Source of the DNA: an uncultured Syntrophomonadaceae bacterium
Lineage (GTDB): Bacteria > Bacillota > Syntrophomonadia > Syntrophomonadales > Syntrophomonadaceae
DNA: 9,385 bases
Direction of reading: 5' to 3'
Assembly: GCA_944391275.1 (NCBI GenBank)
Contig: CALXSZ010000009.1
Span: forward strand, 1 to 9,385
The position numbers and the translations under genes are program-made. Every line of letters begins with the position of its first letter. Within the stretch, counting starts at the first letter, position 1. The notes under the pieces were generated by a model. The model ran no database searches and had not been told where the DNA came from. It worked only from the letters and a program-made list of their open reading frames with translations. Shown piece by piece: positions 1 to 5,848 of the stretch.

Positions 1-1019
1 GCATTGGATTGGTTTACCCCCTCAGAATCAATCCACTGCAAATCAATGTTGCATCCTAAAGCGTATCCGGCGTGATTCAGCGCTTCAATGACGGATAAAT
101 ACGCGTCATGGAGCTGCGTATATTTTCCTACTAACCCCACTCGAACGGTCTTTTTTCGATTGCGAATGCGATGAATTAATTTCCTCCATTCACATAAATC
201 CGGCGCGGGCAATTCAAGGGCTAATTCTCGGCAAACAATTTCTGAAAAGTGGGACTTTTCTAACATAAGGGGAGCCTCGTAAAGAATGGGAAGCGTCGTA
301 TTCTCAATAACGCAGTCCGGCTTCACGTTACACAAGCTGGAAATTTTGGTAAAGATACTGCGATCTTCAATTTTTTCGTCACTTCGTAAAACAATAATAT
401 CGGGAACCACCCCCATTCCCTGTAATTCTCGCACTGAGTGCTGGGTCGGTTTGGATTTATGCTCGCCGGAAGCTTTTAAATACGGAACAAGGGTAACATG
501 AATAAACAATGCGTTTTCTTTGCCCACTTCATGTCCTACTTGACGAATCGCTTCAATAAAGGGCTGGCTTTCGATATCACCGGTGGTCCCGCCAATTTCC
601 GTAATAACAACATCCGCATGCGTCTTTTCTCCAACCGCGTATATAAAATTTTTAATTTCGTTCGTGACATGAGGAATGGTCTGGACGGTACTTCCTAAAT
701 ATTCACCTCGTCGTTCTTTTTCTATCACGACTGAAAAAACCTTTCCAGTCGTTAAATTTGAAAAACGGTTGAGATTTTCATCGATAAAACGTTCATAATG
801 CCCTAAATCCAGGTCGGTCTCCGCACCGTCTTCAGTGACATATACCTCTCCATGTTGGTAAGGACTCATTGTTCCCGGATCCACATTAATATAGGGATCC
901 AATTTTTGGGCGGCGACTTTTAGTCCACGGGCTTTTAAAAGTCTTCCTAACGAAGCGGCCGTAATCCCTTTTCCCAGTCCGGATACAACGCCTCCCGTTA
1001 CAAAAATATATTTCGTCAC
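1..1019 (-). CDS. pyrG: CTP synthase, 3'-truncated by the window edge
   Basis: This enzyme makes CTP from UTP, ATP and glutamine (or ammonia), the last step of pyrimidine nucleotide synthesis, in the cytoplasm. The 339 visible residues begin MTKYIFVTGGVVSGLGKG, with the P-loop at residues 9-18. They continue with TEDGAETDLDLGHYERF (62-78), the metal-binding EIGGTTGDIES (141-151) and the UTP-site KSKPTQHS (188-195). The glutaminase domain is just starting (VGLVGKYTQLHDAYLS) when the window ends, so about 200 residues of the usual ~535 are missing, including the catalytic Cys-His-Glu triad. The start is GTG at 1019, with AAGGAGGGGG 6-7 bases upstream. An ATG nearer the ribosome site opens a frame that stops after six codons. 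A promoter lies just upstream and a terminator separates the gene from the ANTAR gene, so it is probably transcribed on its own. No GGG-initiating attenuator like that of Bacillus pyrG is evident. Confidence 0.97.
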   Translation of the reverse strand, partial: MTKYIFVTGGVVSGLGKGITAASLGRLLKARGLKVAAQKLDPYINVDPGTMSPYQHGEVYVTEDGAETDLDLGHYERFIDENLNRFSNLTTGKVFSVVIEKERRGEYLGSTVQTIPHVTNEIKNFIYAVGEKTHADVVITEIGGTTGDIESQPFIEAIRQVGHEVGKENALFIHVTLVPYLKASGEHKSKPTQHSVRELQGMGVVPDIIVLRSDEKIEDRSIFTKISSLCNVKPDCVIENTTLPILYEAPLMLEKSHFSEIVCRELALELPAPDLCEWRKLIHRIRNRKKTVRVGLVGKYTQLHDAYLSVIEALNHAGYALGCNIDLQWIDSEGVNQSN

Positions 1020-1059
1020 GGTTCCCCCTCCTTCATTGTCATTTCTCCGCGCTCGCTTT

Positions 1060-1088
1060 TTTATACAGGCTTCTTGAAAATCCCTCAA
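1060..1088 (-). promoter_or_regulatory. Sigma-A-type promoter of pyrG
   Basis: On the minus strand, TTGAGG (1088-1083) and TATAAA (1065-1060) are separated by exactly 17 bases. Transcription would start near 1053, giving a leader of about 34 bases that ends in the AAGGAGGGGG ribosome site. It lies directly after the terminator of the upstream operon, which supports independent transcription of pyrG. Confidence 0.6.
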
Positions 1089-1090
1089 CG

Positions 1091-1126
1091 AAAAACAGCC
1101 CGGCATTGGGTGTCCTCCAGGGCTGT
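1091..1126 (-). terminator. Intrinsic terminator of the glnA-ANTAR operon
   Basis: Read on minus, ACAGCCC (1126-1120) pairs perfectly with GGGCTGT (1101-1095). The 18-base loop can form a small inner TGG/CCA pairing, and five T follow the stem. It starts 16 bases after the ANTAR stop codon, the expected place for an operon end. Confidence 0.7.
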
Positions 1127-1141
1127 CAGATTTTATTTTAC

Positions 1142-1729
1142 CTAATTTTCATACGTACGAATAATACTTTCGGCAATGTCCCGCCGTTTGACGCAACGAT
1201 CCATCGCGCTTTTTTCAATAAACCGATGGGCTTCTTGTTCACTCATCTTAAGCTGCGCCACCAAAATGAGTTTCGCTCGATTAACCAGTTTAATCTCATC
1301 CATTTTCGCTTTTAATGACTCGGCTTTTCTTTCCAGTTTTTTTAATTTTTTTTGGATCGCCGTCAATACAAATACGCTTTGCAAAACCATTTTTGGATTT
1401 GGTGGTTCCGGCAAAGTGAGAATTCCATATTCTTCTACAGAAAAAGCAACCTGCTCGTATTGTTCATTTTTGACGATCATCAAAACGCCAACTGTTTCAT
1501 AGGTCGTCATCAGGTCAATCGCTAACTGTACGCCTAATTCATCCGGAAGCGGCGTATAAATCATCACCATATCGCAGGGAGAATCGACCATTTTTCGTTT
1601 GGCTTCTCCTGCGCTATGCACAGAAAGAATGGGTGAAAATTTTTCGATTGGAAGAATTTTTTGAAAAAACTTTTCCGCAGAGGCTGAACCGGCTACCAGC
1701 AACACACTGGAAGATTGTTCTTCTTTCAT
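1142..1729 (-). CDS. ANTAR-domain RNA-binding antiterminator (NitR-like pseudo-response regulator)
   Basis: A 195-residue protein. Residues about 8-125 look like a degenerate receiver domain: the phosphoacceptor position in CDMVMIYTPLPDELG is Tyr58, the usual N-terminal acidic pair is replaced by VAGSAS, and the conserved Lys-Pro reads LPEPP. Residues about 125-150 are a charged, probably coiled-coil linker. Residues about 148-192 form the three-helix ANTAR domain, with NRAKLILVAQLKMSEQEAHRF and a following RRDIAESII. ANTAR proteins bind RNA hairpins with hexanucleotide loops and prevent transcription termination. The start at 1729 is preceded by AAGGGTGAG at good spacing; an upstream in-frame TTG at 1756 has no ribosome site. 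It lies 66 bases behind glnA with no terminator between, so they form an operon, as in clostridial glnA-nitR pairs. Likely RNA targets are the two leader hairpins at 3093-3110 and 3233-3248. What activates it cannot be read from the sequence; phosphorylation looks excluded. Confidence 0.9.
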   Translation of the reverse strand: MKEEQSSSVLLVAGSASAEKFFQKILPIEKFSPILSVHSAGEAKRKMVDSPCDMVMIYTPLPDELGVQLAIDLMTTYETVGVLMIVKNEQYEQVAFSVEEYGILTLPEPPNPKMVLQSVFVLTAIQKKLKKLERKAESLKAKMDEIKLVNRAKLILVAQLKMSEQEAHRFIEKSAMDRCVKRRDIAESIIRTYEN

Positions 1730-1795
1730 GATGATCTCACCCTTTCTTTCCTGCAAATCAAATTATCTCGGTTCAAAAAATTGTTTGTCGTCTTT

Positions 1796-2995
1796 TTATA
1801 GTATTTCCAAATAATTCTCCGGCAAAATCGTTTTGAGCCATGCGCTATTCTTTGCTACTTCACGCGCTTTATCCAGTGTAGAGGGCAACGTCTTAAACTC
1901 TACAAGTTCTTCATTCCGAACCCGATAAAAATTCATCGTTGTCGGGGAAGGAGGAACCAACCCGCGTTCCACCCCATCCAATCCAGCGTAAATTAACAAG
2001 GCAATACTAAGATAAGGATTGGCTTCCGGATCCGGAGAACGTAATTCCATGCGGCGGTATTCTCCTTTGGCCGCCGGAATGCGGACCAATTGACTTCGAT
2101 TTCCCTCAGACCAAGAAATATAGCGGGGCGCTTTCATTTCGCCTAATCTTTGATAAGAATTCTCTGTGGGATTTAAAAAATAGGTGATTTCTTCGATACG
2201 ATCTAAAATTCCTGCCATAAAAGCGGCATTGTAATCGCATCCATCTTTGCTGGTTACAGAGATATTCACATGCATCCCATTTCCACTATAGCCTTTTAGC
2301 GGTTTCGGAGTAAAATCCGCATAGAGTCCATTGCGCATAGCAATAGTGCGAACAACCGACTGAAAAGTCACCGCATGATCGGCCGCGCTCATCGCGTCGC
2401 TATACCGAAAATCAATTTCATTTTGTCCAGGTCCTTCTTCATGGTGCGCACATTCCGGTTGAATGCCCATATCCATTAAAGTAAAACAAATTTCACGCCG
2501 GACATGCTCGCATTTATCTTCCGGATCCATATCCATATAACCCGCATGATCAAAAGGAACATTGGTCTTTTCCCCATTTTCATCCGTTTTAAACAAATAG
2601 AATTCGAATTCTACGCCAAAATAGCACGTAATTCCTTTTTTAGCCGCCTTCTGAACGGCCTGTCGAAGAATATAGCGTCCATCTTTCGGGAACTGGGTGC
2701 CATCCGGGTAGCAGATTGAACAAAACATACGCACCACTTTTCCATGTGCCGGCTGCCAAGGCAAAATAGAGAGGGTCGAAGCGTCCGGATATAAAAATAA
2801 ATCGGAGGCGGATTCTTCCCCGAACCCCTCAATCGCCGATGCATCAAAAGAAATTCCGCTTTCAAAGGCCCGATGCAATTCGCTCGGCATAATGGTTATA
2901 CTCTTTTGCTTTCCCTTGACGTCGCAAAAAGATAAACGAATAAATTTTACATTTTCTTCTTGTACATAAGTTAATACATCCTCGTATGAATACAT
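1796..2995 (-). CDS. glnA: Glutamine synthetase type I (short form)
   Basis: This enzyme makes glutamine from glutamate, ammonia and ATP as a cytoplasmic dodecamer. The chain is 399 residues with the GS beta-grasp domain (about 14-95) and catalytic domain. Visible active-site elements are FDASAIEGF (50-58), the metal-binding GVEFEFYLF (127-135), EEGPGQNEIDF (186-196), NGMH with His242, SWSEGNRSQLVRIP (294-307) and RRMELRSPDPEANPYLS (314-330). It is shorter than the ~443 residues of Bacillus GlnA: the chain ends at ILPENYLEIL, lacking about 30 C-terminal residues. The Arg62 region for glutamine feedback (EGFVRIEES in Bacillus) reads EGFGEES. The adenylylated-Tyr loop of enteric enzymes is not evident. 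The start is placed at ATG 2995, with GGTGA upstream; an in-frame ATG at 3040 directly abuts the leader terminator's T-tract and has no ribosome site. The ANTAR gene follows in the same operon. Confidence 0.95.
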   Translation of the reverse strand: MYSYEDVLTYVQEENVKFIRLSFCDVKGKQKSITIMPSELHRAFESGISFDASAIEGFGEESASDLFLYPDASTLSILPWQPAHGKVVRMFCSICYPDGTQFPKDGRYILRQAVQKAAKKGITCYFGVEFEFYLFKTDENGEKTNVPFDHAGYMDMDPEDKCEHVRREICFTLMDMGIQPECAHHEEGPGQNEIDFRYSDAMSAADHAVTFQSVVRTIAMRNGLYADFTPKPLKGYSGNGMHVNISVTSKDGCDYNAAFMAGILDRIEEITYFLNPTENSYQRLGEMKAPRYISWSEGNRSQLVRIPAAKGEYRRMELRSPDPEANPYLSIALLIYAGLDGVERGLVPPSPTTMNFYRVRNEELVEFKTLPSTLDKAREVAKNSAWLKTILPENYLEIL

Positions 2996-3040
2996 GCCTT
3001 TTCTTTCACCACTTTTTCCTTTTATAACCAAAATAATCAT

Positions 3041-3100
3041 AAAAAAAGCGTTCCCGATGAAAGATAAAGATCCCCCTCCTTATCTTGTACCGGTGAACGC
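3041..3100 (-). terminator. Leader transcription terminator (attenuator) of glnA
   Basis: Read on minus, GCGTTC (3100-3095) pairs with GAACGC (3053-3048) and CCG (3093-3091) with CGG (3056-3054). AAGATAA (3086-3080) pairs with TTATCTT (3067-3061). The loop is GGAGGGGGATCT and seven T follow (3047-3041). It lies between the glnA promoter and start codon, so most transcripts would stop unless it is disrupted. Its 5' arm overlaps the hexaloop hairpin at 3093-3110, so the two cannot form together. Confidence 0.8.
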
Positions 3101-3110
3101 CATTGCTCAC
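3093..3110 (-). promoter_or_regulatory. ANTAR-type hexaloop antiterminator hairpin, glnA leader
   Basis: On the minus strand, GTGAGC (3110-3105) pairs with GTTCAC (3098-3093), six pairs including one G-U, around the loop AATGGC (3104-3099). The loop has A at position 1 and G at position 4, as in RNA targets of ANTAR proteins (EutV, NasR). The 3' half is also the 5' arm of the glnA leader terminator, the standard geometry for antitermination. The hairpin starts about 7 bases after the predicted transcription start. Function is inferred. Confidence 0.65.
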
Positions 3111-3123
3111 TGCGAACAAAAGC

Positions 3124-3152
3124 ATTATAAACAGATTTTTTTTGAATGTCAA
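3124..3152 (-). promoter_or_regulatory. Consensus sigma-A promoter of glnA
   Basis: On minus, a perfect TTGACA (3152-3147) and a perfect TATAAT (3129-3124) are separated by 17 bases. Transcription is predicted to start near 3117, giving an RNA leader of about 120 bases to the glnA start at 2995. A fully consensus promoter suits a gene controlled mainly after initiation, by attenuation. Confidence 0.85.
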
Positions 3153-3159
3153 CTCACAG

Positions 3160-3171
3160 AAAGTATACTTT
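3160..3171. promoter_or_regulatory. Perfect 12 bp palindrome between divergent promoters, possible operator
   Basis: AAAGTATACTTT is a perfect palindrome lying between the two -35 elements, centred about 49 bases upstream of the predicted glnA start and about 60 upstream of the predicted glnN start. That position suits a regulator acting on both promoters. It does not match the GlnR/TnrA box (TGTNA-N7-TNACA), and no binding protein can be named. A chance AT-rich palindrome is possible. Confidence 0.3.
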
Positions 3172-3191
3172 TTGTATTTCTAAAAAAACTC

Positions 3192-3220
3192 TTGACATTT
3201 TAAACATTGTAGCGTAAAAT
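3192..3220 (+). promoter_or_regulatory. Sigma-A promoter of glnN
   Basis: TTGACA (3192-3197), a 17-base spacer and TAAAAT (3215-3220) give a near-consensus promoter. Transcription should start near 3225-3227, so the RNA leader to the start codon at 3347 is about 120 bases, about the same as on the divergent glnA side. Confidence 0.8.
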
Positions 3221-3232
3221 GCGAGCATCGAA

Positions 3233-3248
3233 ACGGCAAAGGCGTCGT
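3233..3248 (+). promoter_or_regulatory. ANTAR-type hexaloop antiterminator hairpin, glnN leader
   Basis: ACGGC (3233-3237) pairs with GTCGT (3244-3248), five pairs including one G-U, around the loop AAAGGC (3238-3243) with A at position 1 and G at position 4. The core GCAAAGGCGT matches the glnA-leader core GCAATGGCGT at nine of ten positions, including the G-U pair next to the closing C-G. Its 3' half lies inside the 5' arm of the glnN leader terminator, so the two structures exclude each other. Function is inferred. Confidence 0.6.
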
Positions 3249-3280
3249 GGAAAATGATTTTTTCCGCGGCGCTTTTTCTT
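3242..3280 (+). terminator. Leader transcription terminator (attenuator) of glnN
   Basis: A 13-pair uninterrupted stem joins 3242-3254 (GCGTCGTGGAAAA) to 3260-3272 (TTTTCCGCGGCGC), with two G-U pairs and a five-base loop. TTTTTCTTT follows. It lies about 15 bases after the predicted transcription start and 67 bases before the start codon of the gene on the same strand, so it acts as an attenuator and not as the end of another transcript. Confidence 0.85.
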
Positions 3281-3346
3281 TATTCATTCGAATAAAACGT
3301 TTGTTATTGATATAAAAGAAAAATAAAAGAAAAGGAGATGGAAATC

Positions 3347-5434
3347 ATGAATCATCCTTCAGAACTTTTTGGCTCCATGGTCTTTTCCGACGTCGTCATG
3401 CAGGAACGTCTTCCGAAAAAAACGTTACAGGCGCTTCGTGCTTCGATCGAGCATGGCGAACGTTTAAATCCTAAAGTCGCCGCCGTCGTAGCCAACGCCA
3501 TGAAAGAGTGGGCGCTGGAAAAAGGCGCGACACATTTTACCCACTGGTTCCAGCCCATGACGGGAATTACGGCAGAGAAACACGACAGTTTTATCACTCC
3601 GTTAGGGAACGGCGTAGGCATTATGGAATTTTCCAGCAAAGAATTAACGCAGGGCGAACCGGACGCTTCCAGTTTTCCTTCCGGGGGACTTCGTTCAACG
3701 TTTGAAGCGCGCGGTTACACGGCTTGGGACCCAACTTCCTATGCTTTTGTGCGAGACGGAATTCTATACATTCCAACGGCCTTTTGTTCATATGGCGGAG
3801 AAGCCTTGGATAAAAAAACGCCCCTATTGCGTTCCATGGAAGCTTTAGATAAGCAAGCGATGCGCGTTCTCCGTTTATTTGGAAATAAGGAGGCCCAGAC
3901 GGTTCGCTCCACAGCCGGTCCGGAACAAGAATATTTTTTAATTGATCAGAAATTATACAAAAAACGGAAAGATCTCATTTATACCGGTCGTACGCTTTTT
4001 GGAGCTCGTCCTCCTAAAGGTCAGGAATTAGAGGATCATTATTTTGGGACGATCAATGCCCGCGTAACCGCTTTTATGAAAGAATTAAATGAAGAATTAT
4101 GGAAATTAGGCGTTCCGGCTCGTACTGAACATAATGAAGTAGCCCCGTCTCAGCACGAATTAGCGCCGGTTTTCAGCACCGTAAACATTGCAGCGGATCA
4201 AAACCAGTTAACCATGGAAATGATGCGTCGGATCGCTGAAAAACATGGCATGGTGTGTTTATTGCACGAAAAACCGTTTGCAGGCGTAAACGGAAGCGGC
4301 AAACACAATAACTGGTCAATCGCAACCGATACTGGTGAAAATCTTTTAGATCCAGGCGATACGCCCTTTGAAAACGCTCGGTTTCTTACGTTCTTATGCG
4401 CCGTCATTAAAGCGGTAGACGATTATCAAGATTTATTGCGTATTTCTACCGCCAGCGCTGGAAATGATCACCGCCTAGGGGCGAGCGAAGCCCCCCCCGC
4501 TATCATCTCAATTTACTTGGGAGACGAATTAACCAATATTCTGGAAGCACTAAAGAATGAAACCACGTATACGGGCGGTGAGAAAGAACAATTTCAAGTG
4601 GGCGTCCATTCGTTGCCTTCTTTCCCGAAGGATTCAACGGACCGTAACCGTACTTCTCCTTTTGCTTTTACGGGAAATAAGTTTGAATTCCGTATGGTCG
4701 GTTCTTCCGCTTCTATTTCTGAAGCGAATATTGTTCTAAACACCATTGTAGCCGAGTCCTTACGTCAATTTGCCGATCGTTTAGAAAACGCAGAAGATTT
4801 TAATGCCGATTTACAATGTTTGATTCGTGATGAAATCCGCGCGCATGACCGAATCCTGTTCAATGGAAACGGTTATGGTTCGGAGTGGGAATACGAAGCG
4901 GAAAAACGCGGGCTTTTAAATATGAAGTCGACGCCCGATTGTTTGCCGCACATGTTAGATGAAAAAAATATTAAATTGTTTGAAACGCATAAGGTTCTGA
5001 GTGAAACCGAAGTACGGGCGCGCTGCGAAATTAAATTGGAGAATTATTGCAAAGTCCTAAACATTGAAGGTTTAACCATGGTCGATATGGTCATGAAAGA
5101 TATTATTCCGTCGGTAAATCATTATATCCGAACCTTAGCGGAGTCCGCATCTGCTAAAAAACAAATGATGGCGGTTTCGCCTTTTGAAACAGAAGTGGCT
5201 CAAAAGCTTTCCAATTTAATCGCGAATACGTATGAAATCAGCAAAAAACTGGACGAAGCTTTGATTGCTGCCAAAGCGGACGAGGAAACTGAAAAACAGG
5301 CCATGAATTATCGCAATATCGTTTTCCCATTAATGAACGAATTAAGAATTACCGTCGATGAAATGGAAACGCTGACAGATGAATCGTATTGGCCGTATCC
5401 CTCTTACGGAAAAATGTTGTTTAATATCCAGTAG
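3347..5434 (+). CDS. glnN: Glutamine synthetase type III
   Basis: A 695-residue glutamine synthetase of the large GSIII family, about 700 residues as usual, typically found in anaerobic bacteria and cyanobacteria and forming dodecamers unrelated in packing to type I. Family motifs are present: GPEQEYFLID (191-200, metal-binding glutamates), EHNEVAPSQHELAPV, NGSGKHNNWS (315-324), NDHRLGASEAPP (373-384), DRNRTSPFAFTGNKFEFR (from 432). The chain is full length and intact. The ATG at 3347 has AAGGAG nine bases upstream; the in-frame ATG at 3338 directly abuts that site and is rejected. A run of eight C at 4491-4498 lies inside the conserved GASEAPP motif. It diverges from the type I glnA, shares its leader hexaloop-terminator arrangement, and is therefore probably controlled by the same ANTAR protein. 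Confidence 0.97.
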   Translation: MNHPSELFGSMVFSDVVMQERLPKKTLQALRASIEHGERLNPKVAAVVANAMKEWALEKGATHFTHWFQPMTGITAEKHDSFITPLGNGVGIMEFSSKELTQGEPDASSFPSGGLRSTFEARGYTAWDPTSYAFVRDGILYIPTAFCSYGGEALDKKTPLLRSMEALDKQAMRVLRLFGNKEAQTVRSTAGPEQEYFLIDQKLYKKRKDLIYTGRTLFGARPPKGQELEDHYFGTINARVTAFMKELNEELWKLGVPARTEHNEVAPSQHELAPVFSTVNIAADQNQLTMEMMRRIAEKHGMVCLLHEKPFAGVNGSGKHNNWSIATDTGENLLDPGDTPFENARFLTFLCAVIKAVDDYQDLLRISTASAGNDHRLGASEAPPAIISIYLGDELTNILEALKNETTYTGGEKEQFQVGVHSLPSFPKDSTDRNRTSPFAFTGNKFEFRMVGSSASISEANIVLNTIVAESLRQFADRLENAEDFNADLQCLIRDEIRAHDRILFNGNGYGSEWEYEAEKRGLLNMKSTPDCLPHMLDEKNIKLFETHKVLSETEVRARCEIKLENYCKVLNIEGLTMVDMVMKDIIPSVNHYIRTLAESASAKKQMMAVSPFETEVAQKLSNLIANTYEISKKLDEALIAAKADEETEKQAMNYRNIVFPLMNELRITVDEMETLTDESYWPYPSYGKMLFNIQ

Positions 5435-5478
5435 TTGTTGTTTGGTCCGCGTTGTTTTCTTTTAAACGGTGTTGATAC

Positions 5479-5519
5479 GTCAAAAGAGACCGTTCCGTCA
5501 ATGAACCGTCTCTTTTGAC
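5479..5519 (+). terminator. Terminator of glnN, probably bidirectional
   Basis: GTCAAAAGAGAC (5479-5490) pairs perfectly with GTCTCTTTTGAC (5508-5519). After a single C/C mismatch, GTTC/GAAC adds four more pairs, leaving a seven-base loop. The A4/T4 blocks within the stem supply the T-tract in either direction. It starts 45 bases after the glnN stop codon. Confidence 0.75.
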
Positions 5520-5630
5520 ATTTATAAAAAATTCTATCAAACAATTTCAAACGTATCATTCAATTAAAATAGAAAAGGATCATTAAAATTTTATCTTTTC
5601 ACTTACTTTTTATTTTATAAGATAAACCAC

Positions 5631-5669
5631 TTACTTCGCTTTATCCCTTAAGCGGGTATTCTGTTGCAT
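5631..5669 (-). CDS. Possible 12-residue mini-ORF
   Basis: ATG at 5669 is preceded by TAAGGAG at ideal spacing of seven bases and encodes MQQNTRLRDKAK before TAA. No convincing promoter was found, though TTGACA occurs further upstream on minus without a good -10. It lies beyond the strong hairpin at 5726-5775, so it would need its own transcription start. It could be a tiny peptide, the remnant of a decayed gene start, or chance. No family is recognised. Confidence 0.15.
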   Translation of the reverse strand: MQQNTRLRDKAK

Positions 5670-5725
5670 TTGCTTGCTCCTTATGTAACAGTGTTAGAGA
5701 TAAATATACCCAAATCCTGTCAAAG

Positions 5726-5775
5726 AAAAAGGGCTGTGTGAAAATCATCTACGTGATTTTTTCACGGCTCTTTTT
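5726..5775. terminator. Long bidirectional terminator at the end of yebC
   Basis: A 22-position stem runs from 5726-5747 to 5754-5775 with one T/T mismatch and a few G-U pairs around a six-base loop. The outer A5/T5 blocks give a T-tract on both strands. It lies about 75 bases after the yebC stop on minus and backs up the glnN terminator on plus. Confidence 0.8.
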
Positions 5776-5803
5776 CTTCCCTTGATTAAAAAAAACCTAA
5801 AAA

Positions 5804-5827
5804 GTCCAGTACCTACCCCATAGGGAC
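5804..5827 (-). terminator. Weak hairpin with T-rich tail downstream of yebC
   Basis: On minus, GTC-CCTA (5827-5821) can pair with TAGG and GAC around a TGGGG loop, with a five-base bulge, followed by TTTTTAGG and a run of T. It begins about 20 bases after the yebC stop. The stem is short and bulged, so its role as a first terminator is uncertain. Confidence 0.3.
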
Positions 5828-5848
5828 AAACCGATCCCACTTCAAAAA

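Larger units (their letters stand above)
5435..5848. other. Convergent intergenic region, 414 bp, AT-rich
   Basis: This lies between the ends of glnN and yebC. It holds two strong bidirectional hairpin terminators (5479-5519 and 5726-5775) and a weaker hairpin near the yebC stop (5804-5827). Between the terminators is an AT-rich stretch with a 12-codon minus-strand frame (5669-5631) that has a good ribosome site. No longer coding region, RNA gene or mobile-element end was recognised. Confidence 0.6.

Noticed and set aside
1019..1060. Bacillus-type reiterative-transcription control of pyrG
   Set aside because: That mechanism needs the transcript to begin with a short G run such as GGGC. The predicted start region reads GCGAGCGCGG, with no such run and no leader terminator.
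3061..3082. Strong ribosome-site-like sequence AAGGAGGGGG (minus) in the glnA leader, suggesting a leader peptide
   Set aside because: No ATG, GTG or TTG lies at a usable distance after it, and it falls largely in the loop of the leader terminator. A structural role is more likely.
2994..3203. Plus-strand frame of 69 codons across the glnA leader and promoter
   Set aside because: It is antisense to the glnA promoter and attenuator, has no ribosome site and no recognisable family features.
2996..3346. T-box riboswitch or GlnR/TnrA operator in the glnA-glnN spacer
   Set aside because: No T-box antiterminator sequence resembling AGGGTGGNACCGCG and no TGTNA-N7-TNACA was found on either strand. 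The hexaloop-terminator arrangement explains the leaders better.
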